Shown here piece by piece: positions 52,810 through 61,673 of a stretch of 64,000 nucleotides of DNA (within the stretch, counting starts at the first letter, position 1; every line of letters begins with the position of its first letter). Origin of the DNA: Cyclobacteriaceae bacterium. GTDB lineage: Bacteria; Bacteroidota; Bacteroidia; Cytophagales; Cyclobacteriaceae. The notes under the pieces are model-generated. The model was not told the origin of the DNA and made no database searches. It was given only the letters and a program-made list of their open reading frames with translations. The stretch covers positions 1,495,501 through 1,559,500 of the forward strand of contig JAIBBC010000001.1 in NCBI GenBank assembly GCA_019694875.1. The letters are read 5' to 3'. Position numbers and translations under genes: made by a program.

Positions 52810-53522
52810 TGAACGAATTGACGCTGGGAGATGTGAAGGTTGAAGTAGAGTTTAAGAACATTAAGAACGTTCATTTAAGTGTTTATCCTCCAAAAGGACG
52901 AGTACGTATTGCTGCGCCTTTGCACATGAGTTTGGATACAATTCGGATTTATGCAATATCAAAACTTGGTTGGATAAAAAAGCAGCAGACTAAGCTAAAA
53001 AGTGCCGAAAGGGAATCATCAAGAGACTACATATCAAAAGAGAGCCACTACTATTTGGGTAAAAGGTATTTGATGAGGGTTGTGATCCAAGATTCTAGTC
53101 CTAGGGTTGAGATTAAGCATAACTGCCTTGAGCTAACTGTGCGTCCAAAAACATCAACACGAAAACGGAAGGAAATTCTTGATGATTGGTATCGAAACAG
53201 TCTGAAGGAACTGATACCAACGATCGTCAAACGCTATGAAAAATTGATGAAGGTTCAAGTAGAGGAATTTGCTATTCGGAAAATGAAAACGAAATGGGGA
53301 ACTTGCAATATTGAAGCCAAACGAATTTGGTTGAATCTTGAGTTGGCGAAGAAGCCAGCCTCCTGTATAGAGTATATTGTGGTTCACGAAATGGTTCACC
53401 TATTGGAAAGACGTCATAATGATAGGTTCACTGCCTATATGGACAAGTTCCTTCCGAACTGGCGGCTTATAAAACAAGATTTGAACAGGCTTCCGGTGGG
53501 GCATGTAGAGTGGGGATACTAA
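52809..53522 (+). CDS. YgjP-like metallopeptidase (DUF45)
   Basis: A 237-residue protein with the zinc signature VVHEMVHLLERRHNDRF (HExxH, then His). Upstream MKTKWGTCN is the YgjP/DUF45 signature. It follows HsdR with a one-base overlap (TGATG), the position where such genes occur in type I restriction operons, so it belongs to the system. Its role there is not well defined. Confidence 0.88.
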   Translation: MNELTLGDVKVEVEFKNIKNVHLSVYPPKGRVRIAAPLHMSLDTIRIYAISKLGWIKKQQTKLKSAERESSRDYISKESHYYLGKRYLMRVVIQDSSPRVEIKHNCLELTVRPKTSTRKRKEILDDWYRNSLKELIPTIVKRYEKLMKVQVEEFAIRKMKTKWGTCNIEAKRIWLNLELAKKPASCIEYIVVHEMVHLLERRHNDRFTAYMDKFLPNWRLIKQDLNRLPVGHVEWGY

Positions 53523-53596
53523 CGAGCTGTTGCAGATTAATCCCTTAATTGTGTTGGCCTCATTCTTATTTTAAATCCATAAATAGAATTAGATAG

Positions 53597-55159
53597 ATGC
53601 GGTTCGATCAACAGATTTACATGAATCAAGATTTGATCACTGAAATCATCAACGAATGTTGGCCGGAAGACGGAAAAGATACACTTGCTGGAGTAGAAGA
53701 CGTCAAGCTGTTTTACAACAGGTGTTACGATAGCTCTTTTCAAAGACTTCATAACCTTGTCGATAGTTTCCATCCAGGTTCGTGCATTGTTGTTGCATAC
53801 GCGCAACTTGAGTATTGGACCGCGATCTTCTATGAGATCACACCAGGCCCAACAAGCATCGCAGGCCAATGCCGATATGGTTGGCGGTATGTTGTAGAAC
53901 GTTCCTTGGACAATCTCAAAAACGGAACAGTTTCAGACACTACCGAAATTAACCAACAGAAAATTGAAGAAATATTTACGCTGATTGTAATCGGACTTCA
54001 ATGCGCGGAACTTTCTAATTACTTGCATTATTTACCGCTAACCTTTCAGTCAGTTTCAATTGACAAAATGCCCACTGCTTTAAGCGGGTTCCCTCGGCTT
54101 AACGATAAAGAATCGCGCACTTGGTCAGTGCAACGTGAATACATTGGCAAAAGGCGTGATCTAGCACAGTTCGAAGGTCGATTTTCTCCTTCTGTCAATC
54201 CTGACTTTCAAAAGGACTTGAATACCTTCTTATCGGATTTCTGCAATTTCAACCTTGAAGTCGTGGGAAGTGTAATACAGCACATTGGTGCTATTAGCTC
54301 GTTTTACAATGCATCAATAATTGTTCAGCCCTTTGAACAGTTTGTTGACTTGCTGCTGAAGATGACCAAGCTTCCACGCCAGGTAGTAGAAAGCATTATT
54401 ATGTTTTCTTTCATTAGCACTAGAAACCCATTCCATCAATCTCGTGAAGTATTAAAACGAAGTCAGTCAATTCGCCTACTCAATTTTCCAGGTATTATCG
54501 TTGAACTTGATAAGAACCTGCATTCAATATATGGGAGCGATGCGGACAAACCTTATATCACTGGGACGAAAGTGCATGTGATTGTAAGTCCCTTGTTATT
54601 GTCTGATTGGCTAAATCTGTTTCCATATCGCATGGCTTTCGGGCAACGGTCTGATTTAAAAGGAATCAATGATAACTTCAAAAAAGCACTCTCAGTACTA
54701 GAAAATCGTTTTAAGCAAGACATTTTTGAATTTCAGGTTGCAGAAATTTATCGACAACATGGCTACGTCTGTATTAAACTCAAAAAAGTCAATGGAAAGG
54801 AAATACCGTGTGGTGAGATTGATATCATCGCGTTTAATCCTTCAACATCAAGCCTCGTTGTCACAGAATGCAAAATCCACGCACCAATTTTGGATGCAAA
54901 GTATATGAGGCAAGTAATCTTAGATCATTTTGAGCAGAAAAATTATCACGCGAAATTCTTAAAGAAGATTAACTGGGTGTCTCAGAATGCCATAATCATC
55001 AAAGATCAATTTAAACAGCATCATGGAGTGGTTATTCCAGAGGTCTATAGTCTTACGGCACAGTTTATTACTTGGTCTCCTAGTATCATCAAGTTCATGG
55101 TGAAAGAATATGAGGTCTTAACTTATGATGAGTTAGACAAATTACTCAAGCAAGTTTAA
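53597..55159 (+). CDS. PD-(D/E)XK nuclease-like protein
   Basis: A 520-residue protein. The N-terminal 370 residues are helical and unassigned. The C-terminal part (about 375-480) has FEFQVAEIYRQHGYVCIKL, then GEIDIIAFNPSTSSLVVTECK, which fits a PD-(D/E)XK restriction-like core (GxxD...ExK). It lies 75 bases after the YgjP-like gene, on the same strand, outside the overlapping operon. Family not recognised beyond this motif; the substrate is unknown. Confidence 0.6.
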   Translation: MRFDQQIYMNQDLITEIINECWPEDGKDTLAGVEDVKLFYNRCYDSSFQRLHNLVDSFHPGSCIVVAYAQLEYWTAIFYEITPGPTSIAGQCRYGWRYVVERSLDNLKNGTVSDTTEINQQKIEEIFTLIVIGLQCAELSNYLHYLPLTFQSVSIDKMPTALSGFPRLNDKESRTWSVQREYIGKRRDLAQFEGRFSPSVNPDFQKDLNTFLSDFCNFNLEVVGSVIQHIGAISSFYNASIIVQPFEQFVDLLLKMTKLPRQVVESIIMFSFISTRNPFHQSREVLKRSQSIRLLNFPGIIVELDKNLHSIYGSDADKPYITGTKVHVIVSPLLLSDWLNLFPYRMAFGQRSDLKGINDNFKKALSVLENRFKQDIFEFQVAEIYRQHGYVCIKLKKVNGKEIPCGEIDIIAFNPSTSSLVVTECKIHAPILDAKYMRQVILDHFEQKNYHAKFLKKINWVSQNAIIIKDQFKQHHGVVIPEVYSLTAQFITWSPSIIKFMVKEYEVLTYDELDKLLKQV

Positions 55160-55257
55160 AACAGAGTCGCTGAAATTCAAATTCAAGTAACTTTCCGCAC
55201 CTAAAAAAAGTCTTGATAAACATTTGAATGATTCTTTCACGCAAGATTCGGAGAGGA

Positions 55258-55539
55258 TTACTCAATTTCACCTCTTAGATGCCTCCAGTACTTACCCATT
55301 ACTTCGTCAAATTCCCCTTCGGTCATTCTCAGGTCGGTTCGATCCTTTGGAACCTCATAAGCAAGCAACTTTTGGGTTTCTGAATCAATAACAGGGTTAA
55401 CAAGGGTGGTAAACCACATGAAGTAGTTGGAGTGCTCCTCATCGCTATCGATCCAGTCGAAAAGCACATCATCTTCCTCATCTGTTGTGAGGCCAAGTGC
55501 GTACTTGCGCATCAGCAGGGTGTAGATGTTTTCCTTCAT
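55258..55539 (-). CDS. small hypothetical protein (FecR-N-like)
   Basis: A 93-residue acidic protein whose start MKENIYTLLMRKYALGLTTDEEDDVLFDWIDSD resembles the N-terminal domain of FecR-type anti-sigma factors, but no membrane helix or FecR domain follows. No sigma factor is beside it. It might be a fragment. It faces radC across 170 bases that hold copy B of the shared motif. Confidence 0.45.
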   Translation of the reverse strand: MKENIYTLLMRKYALGLTTDEEDDVLFDWIDSDEEHSNYFMWFTTLVNPVIDSETQKLLAYEVPKDRTDLRMTEGEFDEVMGKYWRHLRGEIE

Positions 55540-55631
55540 TGAAAAAGCAGTGATGTTCTATTATATACTTGCAGAAAGAGGCCTTTCCCCTATGCCCCTC
55601 CCGATATTTGTTTTTTAGCGTCCGAAAACAT

Positions 55632-55662
55632 TCGTAATCATTCGGATTCACTCATAATCATT
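55632..55662. promoter_or_regulatory. shared 31-bp motif, copy B (upstream of radC)
   Basis: Read on the minus strand it is AATGATTATGAGTGAATCC followed by GAATGATTACGA. It aligns with copies C (27,980) and A (34,117) without gaps. It precedes radC by about 50 bases and is in the same orientation relative to its gene as the others. Another GAATG-type half repeat follows it. Confidence 0.6.
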
Positions 55663-55711
55663 AACCCATCATCGTCAGCGGCCCTACCTTTTCTACCTAA
55701 AAAGACCTACC

Positions 55712-56203
55712 ATGAAAAAGAGAGCAGTGAAATTACATCGCTACGAGCTGGAGCGCGAGAAGGCAGTTTTCGGTCTCGGCCTGATTCCTGAAGAAGGCGT
55801 TCCTGAAATTCAGATCACCTACAGCCGAACCCGAAACGAGTTCCTTGGTAAGATCACCAGCTCACGTGACGCAGCAGATTTTATCCGGAGAACTTTCCGT
55901 GCTGGGTCGCTGGAGCTACAGGAGCATTTTATCACGCTGTATCTGAATCAGGCGCATGAGATACTTGGATATTATAACCATACCGTTGGCGGGATCAACG
56001 CCACCATTGCAGACCGAAGGCTGATCCTGGCGACTGCACTGGCAAGTGCAAGTGTGGCGATCATCGTTTCTCATAATCATCCCAGTGGTAACCTCACCCC
56101 AGTTGATCACGACAGTGACCAGGAAATAATAGAACGTGAGCATGAGCAAAATGTACTTCCAGGACTGAACACTGAGTGTGAAGTTTTTACCAGCGAACTG
56201 TGA
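55712..56203 (+). pseudogene. radC: RadC/JAB-domain protein, 3'-truncated and fused at about 56,100
   Basis: The N-terminal 130 residues are a normal MGE-type RadC: FRAGSLELQEHFITLYLNQAHEILGYYNHTVGG and HNHPSGNLTP, the JAMM metal motif. The sequence then loses similarity at about 56,100. The expected Ser after NLTP is Val, and the usual C-terminal 25-30 residues are replaced by a tail of unrelated sequence, most of which is antisense to a truncated adenylate cyclase gene. The Asp after it occurs by chance. Probably non-functional. Confidence 0.8.
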
Positions 56204-56530
56204 ATCTAATACGAAACGGAAAAACACTCCTCTGATGAGTGCAAAGGAGACGAGAACAACTGCAATAAAGATGATACTCTTGAAAAGGATCAATTGCCCC
56301 ATCGGTCGTCTTCTAAGGCTTCGTTTATCAAGAAGGTAATCGGTTACCCCCAGCAACACTCCATATATTACTCCCATGATACCGCTCAATACAAACAGCT
56401 CAATGGGTGAGCTTAGCCTGGGAAAGTTAAATGTGTGGCCAAGTGCAAGTTCCTGGAGATGAAGAATACTGAACAATATGATGTTTGCCAAAGTCCAGCA
56501 AACTATTTGAAATCTTAGATAGTGAGGCAT
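56101..56530 (-). pseudogene. 5' fragment of a membrane adenylate/guanylate cyclase
   Basis: The first about 143 codons encode the membrane domain of a class III cyclase: about four hydrophobic segments, LRRRPMGQLILFKSIIF and the run into FYYFLVTVVIN, as in Bacteroidota cyclases. The catalytic domain that should follow is absent. The frame continues only across antisense radC sequence to 55,916. The break coincides with the radC truncation, at about 56,100, so both genes were cut by the same event. Confidence 0.7.
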
Positions 56531-56544
56531 AGGAGTGGTTTATC

Positions 56545-56578
56545 GTGAAAAAAGCTAAGGATCATTTAATCCTTAGCT
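56545..56578 (-). terminator. rho-independent terminator
   Basis: On the minus strand a perfect 10-bp stem (AGCTAAGGAT / ATCCTTAGCT) with a 6-base loop is followed by a T-run. It lies 30 bases after the lipoprotein gene at 56,610. Confidence 0.8.
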
Positions 56579-56609
56579 CTGATTTGAATGGTGAATATGC
56601 TTAGGCCTT

Positions 56610-57191
56610 TTACATCGGCATCGCTTTCAGTTGAGTGTCAATTTCGATCAACTGATTGTAGAAGCGTCCCGCATACTTGGTCAATAGTTTATCTTCTTTT
56701 TCATTGAGATCTGAAAAGAATACACCTGCATTGCTTTTTATCTTGTCCTTCTCATGACACTGTTCAGATATTTTGTCTGACAAAGTCATTGTGCTTCGGA
56801 TCTTATGCTTGGGAAAGTAGTTGAGCAGGATGGGTGCCGTAGCTCCTGCTGCAAGTCCGACCAAAGGCGTAACACCATTTGCTATGTACGCTGTTGTGCG
56901 GTGTCTTTTTGAAATAAGGGATGCTTTTGAAAAATGAAGCTTTACGGTCTCTCCAGATTGTGCTGTTGCCGTGACAAGATCGAAGTTGCGCTCTTCCGCA
57001 TTAAAGCGTGCTGTAGTGATGCTTACCACTGAGTCGATCCTGTTCTTAAGTCTCAGATCAATGTCTTCATCATACGTCACCTCCAGCCCGAAAGTGGTGA
57101 TTTGCTTTTTTGATTCTTGTTTGTCGAGGCGAATGCTTGAACAGCTAGTTAGTGAAATACCAATAGCGAGCATAACAAATAGTCGTTTCAT
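56610..57191 (-). CDS. hypothetical lipoprotein
   Basis: A 193-residue lipoprotein with a lipobox (LTSCSSIRLDK, Cys about 17). The mature part is beta-rich, then a membrane-like segment (YIANGVTPLVGLAAGATAPILL, about 103-125) and a helical end. No family recognised. It has its own terminator. Its codon use and neighbours look host-like rather than phage-like. Confidence 0.65.
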   Translation of the reverse strand: MKRLFVMLAIGISLTSCSSIRLDKQESKKQITTFGLEVTYDEDIDLRLKNRIDSVVSITTARFNAEERNFDLVTATAQSGETVKLHFSKASLISKRHRTTAYIANGVTPLVGLAAGATAPILLNYFPKHKIRSTMTLSDKISEQCHEKDKIKSNAGVFFSDLNEKEDKLLTKYAGRFYNQLIEIDTQLKAMPM

Positions 57192-57301
57192 GTCTTGTGA
57201 GTTTGGTGATTTGTTTGAAACAAAATTACCCTACTCAGCAGGCGCTCTACTTTCGCGAGAAGGTCAAAGAAGTTTGGTCAGCAGTTCAATACCAACGATG
57301 T

Positions 57302-58480
57302 TTAGATATTAAGCCACTCTTTGAATGTGGCAGCATTGTTTTTACTGATGAGGATGACCTCCGGTGCGTCAGGAATGACAGTGATCTTCAATTGATTCTT
57401 CCCGTACCGGTATATCTTGTCGATGGCATGTATGGAGACAATAAATTGTCGGTTAGCGCGAAAGAACACAGCAGCGTTCAATTGTTTCATCAGGTCATCG
57501 AGACTGTCGTTGTGAATGTATACTTTGCCATCCCTACAGTGTATGTGGGTTGCCGACTCCTGTGTATAAAAGAAAGCGATGTTCTCTATAGTGAGTGAAA
57601 CAAGTTCATCTCTCCAGTAGGTAAGTATGCGTTTTCGGTTTACTGTGCTTTCAATGCTGTCATCGGTTTCTCTTTCTGAAGTGACATCCATTCGTTCAAT
57701 TTTTTCACGATAACTAACAAGGTCTGCGTTGAGCAGCGAGAGCTTTCTCAGATCTTCCTGTAACTGCGACTTTTCGGTTTCGAGTCCGGTCTCATATCGC
57801 CCACCTATGAATCGCACCAGGAGAAAAGAAAACAGGATGATGAGTACTCCTGCTATTATATGCGTGAACAGAAATTTGTTACGCAGATCATCAAGCTGAC
57901 TATTAATAGCGACAAGATTTGCATGAGCAGCTACCATCCAACCAGTTTTCTGAACCGGGTACACGTAAATGATTTCAGATTCGCGCTTGTCTCCAAACGT
58001 TCTCAACCCACCAGAAGCTTCACCCTGCATCAATACTTTAAAAAGAGATTGAGATGTGTTTTCACCAAGTCCGTTGACCTGCGAGTTACCTTCAGTAACC
58101 ATCTGCCCGATTCTCGAACGATCCGGATGACAAAGCTCCATTCCGGTTGTGTCGTACATGCAGATAAATCCTGATTGAGAATCGGTGTTTTCTATGCTGC
58201 GCTGAAGGTTCTCGGTCACAGCGGAGGGAGCGCTGCCATCGGCCAGTTGCTCTTCGAGTAGTCTGCCTACCTCACGGGCTTCGCGTTTACTGGTCTCAAG
58301 TTGTGCCGTCAGGAGACGCTGTCGGGTGCTGGAAAAGAGGTAAGATTCTGCAACGCTGATAATAGCGACAACGGTGACCAACAAGCCAAGTAGTGTCCAG
58401 ATATACAAATGCTTCTTCTTCATCTCATCAGGCGGATCGAATGGGCAAATATCGGATTTGAACCAGTTTTTCAAGGCCAT
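57302..58480 (-). CDS. membrane-bound LytTR regulator with cache-like sensor
   Basis: A 392-residue regulator. Two membrane helices (about 26-46 and 205-227) enclose a periplasmic sensor of about 160 residues that fits the dCache type (GFICMYDTTGMELCHPDRSRIGQMV, then YVYPVQKTGWMVAAH). A coiled coil follows, then a LytTR DNA-binding domain (ENIAFFYTQESATHIHCRDG...FFRANRQFIVSIHAIDKIY). A one-protein sensor-regulator. An internal start at 58,423 is possible. It is divergent from the haem-binding gene. Confidence 0.85.
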   Translation of the reverse strand: MALKNWFKSDICPFDPPDEMKKKHLYIWTLLGLLVTVVAIISVAESYLFSSTRQRLLTAQLETSKREAREVGRLLEEQLADGSAPSAVTENLQRSIENTDSQSGFICMYDTTGMELCHPDRSRIGQMVTEGNSQVNGLGENTSQSLFKVLMQGEASGGLRTFGDKRESEIIYVYPVQKTGWMVAAHANLVAINSQLDDLRNKFLFTHIIAGVLIILFSFLLVRFIGGRYETGLETEKSQLQEDLRKLSLLNADLVSYREKIERMDVTSERETDDSIESTVNRKRILTYWRDELVSLTIENIAFFYTQESATHIHCRDGKVYIHNDSLDDLMKQLNAAVFFRANRQFIVSIHAIDKIYRYGKNQLKITVIPDAPEVILISKNNAATFKEWLNI

Positions 58481-58579
58481 ATTTTCGGCTTGATGTGGAT
58501 TTTTGGCCTTTTCCAGGCAATTCCGGGCTTTCTGACAATCCCGCCGCCTACGTTTGCTCCTGTCAAATCAACACGCATT

Positions 58580-59521
58580 ATGAAAACCTGGAATAAGAGA
58601 ACATTTATGATAGTGGGGTTTCTGGCCTTGATTCTTGCACTTGTACAGCTTTACAGGCCATTACTTGAGAACCCTCCAGTCACTGGTGAGATCGAAGTCC
58701 CTCCGGATGTAGCCCAGATTCTTCGTAACTCCTGCTACAACTGTCACTCCAATGAGACCAAACTAAAATGGTTTGATGAACTGGCACCAGCATACTGGCT
58801 TGTGACTTCACATGTCCAACAGGCAAGAGTAGCGCTCAATTTTTCTGAATGGGATAAACTGGCTCCTCCTCAGCAGAAGGCAAGGCTGTTTTGGGGATTG
58901 AACAGGATTTTAGCGAATGAGATGCCGCTTCCTGAATATTCCCTTTTGCATCCGGAAGCAAAATTGTCAGGTGATGATATTGAGGTTATTAAAAAGTATC
59001 TCATGAAAATATCACCGCGAGATACTTCTGTAAAAGCAAGTAGTTCATCAGTAGTATCAAAGCCCAAAAAGGACTCGATCATCTCCTGGTCATTGCCAAC
59101 GGCAAATGGAATTGAGTTTATTCCGGATTATCAACAATGGAAAGCGATCAGTACTACAGACCGTTTTGACAACGGCACCATGCGCGTCATCTACGGCAAT
59201 TCAATTGCCGTCCAGGCTATTGCCGACAACAACACCAACCCCTGGCCAGACGGAACTGTGTTTGCTAAAGTTGCGTGGGCGCAGGCCGCTGACTCAACGG
59301 GCTTAATCCGAGCGGGGGAATTCAAGCAGGTTGAATTCATGATCAAGGATCAAAAGAAATATGCCGACACGGAAGGTTGGGGCTGGGCACGGTGGCGGGG
59401 AAAAGAATTGACACCTTATGGTAAAGACGCACTGTTCACTCAGGAATGTGTCGCGTGCCATAAGCCAAGGAAGGAAAGTGATTTTGTGTTTACTCAACCT
59501 TTAGTTTTTAAGAAGCCATGA
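58580..59521 (+). CDS. haem-binding domain + cytochrome P460 protein
   Basis: A 313-residue exported protein. An N-terminal membrane anchor (about 10-26) is followed by a haem-binding domain with NSCYNCHSNE (CxxCH). The second half is cytochrome P460-like and ends with FTQECVACHKPR (CxxCH). Both haem sites are visible. I start it at the ATG at 58,580; the frame extends to 58,409 with no signal-like sequence. Its stop overlaps the start of the next lipoprotein gene. Confidence 0.85.
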   Translation: MKTWNKRTFMIVGFLALILALVQLYRPLLENPPVTGEIEVPPDVAQILRNSCYNCHSNETKLKWFDELAPAYWLVTSHVQQARVALNFSEWDKLAPPQQKARLFWGLNRILANEMPLPEYSLLHPEAKLSGDDIEVIKKYLMKISPRDTSVKASSSSVVSKPKKDSIISWSLPTANGIEFIPDYQQWKAISTTDRFDNGTMRVIYGNSIAVQAIADNNTNPWPDGTVFAKVAWAQAADSTGLIRAGEFKQVEFMIKDQKKYADTEGWGWARWRGKELTPYGKDALFTQECVACHKPRKESDFVFTQPLVFKKP

Positions 59522-59973
59522 AAAAGTTTAACAGATTAGTTTTCATAATAGGTCTGCTCATCGCTGGATGCGCGAAAGAACAACATCATGATTTGTACAA
59601 TGAATCAGCTTCACGCCTCGACGTCTCCGAAATAGGATTTAATCCGCTTGAAGGAGAAGTGATCTCCACTTTTATAAACACAAAGGACACTACAATGTCA
59701 ACACTTTACGCCAACGATTCAGCGGCACGTCATGCGGAACAGCGGACACCTTATGCGGATGGTGATCTTTTGTCACTTGTCACGTGGAAGCAACGGGAGG
59801 ATCCGTATTGGTTTGGAGGGAATATTCCGGACAAGGTTGCTACAATAGAAATTGTAAGATTTGAATCGGGTAGACCTGTTTACTCTACATTCGTAGATAA
59901 CCTTCTGAAATCACATAATGAAGAAGATAGAATAAAATTCATGACAGGAATTCAGCGGTCCGAATTTCCCTAG
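59518..59973 (+). CDS. P460-like lipoprotein
   Basis: A 151-residue lipoprotein (lipobox LLIAGCAKE, Cys about 18). The region TLYANDSAARHAEQRTPYADGDLLSLVTWKQREDPYWFGGNIP resembles the cytochrome P460 core, but no CxxCH is present, so it may lack haem. It overlaps the haem-binding gene by 4 bases and is probably co-expressed with it. Confidence 0.65.
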   Translation: MKKFNRLVFIIGLLIAGCAKEQHHDLYNESASRLDVSEIGFNPLEGEVISTFINTKDTTMSTLYANDSAARHAEQRTPYADGDLLSLVTWKQREDPYWFGGNIPDKVATIEIVRFESGRPVYSTFVDNLLKSHNEEDRIKFMTGIQRSEFP

Positions 59974-59999
59974 TGTTAATAGTCTTGCAGGTTCGATTA

Positions 60000-60032
60000 A
60001 AAACATTTGAAATCGTATAAAATCATAAACCC
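60000..60032. promoter_or_regulatory. possible degenerate copy D of the shared motif
   Basis: AAACATTTGAAATC, a gap, then AATCATAAACCC shows the same blocks as the plus-strand reading of copy B (ACATTCGTAATC ... AATCATTAACCC), but with a shorter middle. It directly precedes the ATPase gene. Weak on its own. Confidence 0.3.
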
Positions 60033-61667
60033 ATGCTCACGCATGAAGCTACATTTGGCTTCATGGACGCAGACAGCATGGTTGATACAAATAATTACTT
60101 TGTAGAAATAGAAAAAATTGGAGTGTCAGCTTTGCCTGATACCCTTCGTAAGAGTCATGACTTTGTTGTTAAAAGTACCAACAATGACAGCTCTTGGGAA
60201 ACCTACCACAATAACGATACGGTACGAAAAGTAATTAACCTATACTTAGAAAAACTGAATCAGTATTTAGGTAGACGGCCGGCAAACAAAACACAATCAC
60301 AAAAATCTGACTCTGTACCAGATCCGGTTCGGAAGACGGCTAAAGCCCCCAAGCCAGTATCCAAACCTGGCAATGCAAAGACCAGTAACAAACCAAAGAA
60401 TCCAGCAGGTAAACATGGTAAGAAGGTCGAGCACCTTCGTGAGGAAGTAAAAATTATCAAGCGCTTTGTTTCTCTTCACAACAAGGTAAAGTCACCGAAC
60501 AGTGTCCTCGCTTTGCTCAAAGGTTTGCAGAAGGCAATTATTCAGAAACTAATTCGCAAGACCTCACCCTTAGCGAAGGAAATTCAGACCATCCAGGATA
60601 AGCTCGTCAACCTCTACAGCTCCATGAGGGGAGATCTTAGAATTGAGATCAATGGTAAAGAACTCTCCAGGTTCGTAATGATTGCTGGTGGTGAGTCGGT
60701 GTACCCTTCTATCAATATCATGAAGCGTTATATCGGTATGCAGGGAAAGGAAGTAGAACCGAAAAAGATTGACACGTTTGTCAAACAAATTGAAAGTTCC
60801 CTATCTAAAAAGAAGGTGAGTGAAGATGATCCCTACCTGGATAAAGTCCGCACCATTCTCAATACCCTTAAAAAAGCGAAGGCTGGTACTACTCTCAGCA
60901 CAGCAAAAGCTGAATTGAATGGACTCGAAGGAATAGTAAAGGAGTGTGGTTGCAAAACAGGTAAATCGCTTGGCAAGATTTACGATACCGGAGGCAGGAC
61001 TCTCCGACGATGTAAAAAGGGAACCTACTCGGACGCGAAAAAAGGAGCTTGTTCTCATAATCGAGGATTGAGCGGAGTTCTCACTGCAGAGGAAATTGCC
61101 AATCGTAAGTTTGAATATCTGGAGTTCACGTCACCGTGGTCGAACCTGGTCGGGAAACCGGCAACGAATTTCACGATGATGCTGCACGGTGAACCGGGTG
61201 CTGGCAAAACAACATTGCTTCTGAAGTTTGCCAAGTATCTGGCGAATACATTCGGAAAAGTACTCTATGTATCTTCTGAGGAGTTTGCAGCTTCAACTAT
61301 GACAGAGAAAGTAAACACGCTGCTCAATCCTTTTCCGGCCAACCTGGAGTTTGCTGAAAACCTCAAAGATCCTCGGCTTTCGAATTACGCCTTCATCATT
61401 CTTGATTCCGTTAATGACCTGGGCTTGCAGCTTCAGGATTACAAGGGTCTTCGAGCCAAATATCCGAACGCAGCATTCATTCTTATCCTCCAGCACACCA
61501 AAGCGGGCAAATATCGTGGAGGTAAAGACTGGGAACATGAAATAGAAATAGGTGGAGAAGTTGTGAATGGAGTGATCACCATTTACCGTAACCGCTACGG
61601 AGTGAGAGGCTCCATGAATTTCTTCACCGATACACCAGTAACCAATTATACAATATCAAAACCATAA
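60033..61667 (+). CDS. RadA-like ATPase of polyvalent phage type
   Basis: A 544-residue protein. The N-terminal 330 residues contain unassigned helical regions typical of polyvalent proteins of Bacteroidota mobile elements (KKVEHLREEVKIIKRFVSLHNK). A small Cys cluster follows (ECGCKTG...RRCKKG...ACSHNRG). The C-terminal 170 residues are a RecA/RadA-type ATPase: HGEPGAGKTTLLLKFAK (Walker A) and YAFIILDSVND (Walker B). ILILQHTKAGKYRGGKDWEHE is RadA-like. It lies 6 bases before a holin gene. Confidence 0.75.
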   Translation: MLTHEATFGFMDADSMVDTNNYFVEIEKIGVSALPDTLRKSHDFVVKSTNNDSSWETYHNNDTVRKVINLYLEKLNQYLGRRPANKTQSQKSDSVPDPVRKTAKAPKPVSKPGNAKTSNKPKNPAGKHGKKVEHLREEVKIIKRFVSLHNKVKSPNSVLALLKGLQKAIIQKLIRKTSPLAKEIQTIQDKLVNLYSSMRGDLRIEINGKELSRFVMIAGGESVYPSINIMKRYIGMQGKEVEPKKIDTFVKQIESSLSKKKVSEDDPYLDKVRTILNTLKKAKAGTTLSTAKAELNGLEGIVKECGCKTGKSLGKIYDTGGRTLRRCKKGTYSDAKKGACSHNRGLSGVLTAEEIANRKFEYLEFTSPWSNLVGKPATNFTMMLHGEPGAGKTTLLLKFAKYLANTFGKVLYVSSEEFAASTMTEKVNTLLNPFPANLEFAENLKDPRLSNYAFIILDSVNDLGLQLQDYKGLRAKYPNAAFILILQHTKAGKYRGGKDWEHEIEIGGEVVNGVITIYRNRYGVRGSMNFFTDTPVTNYTISKP

Positions 61668-61673
61668 CTGATT

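Noticed and set aside
55916..56100. C-terminal part of the cyclase frame on the minus strand
   Set aside because: It is antisense to radC and rich in His/Arg/Cys runs unlike a cyclase; the real gene content stops at about 56,100.
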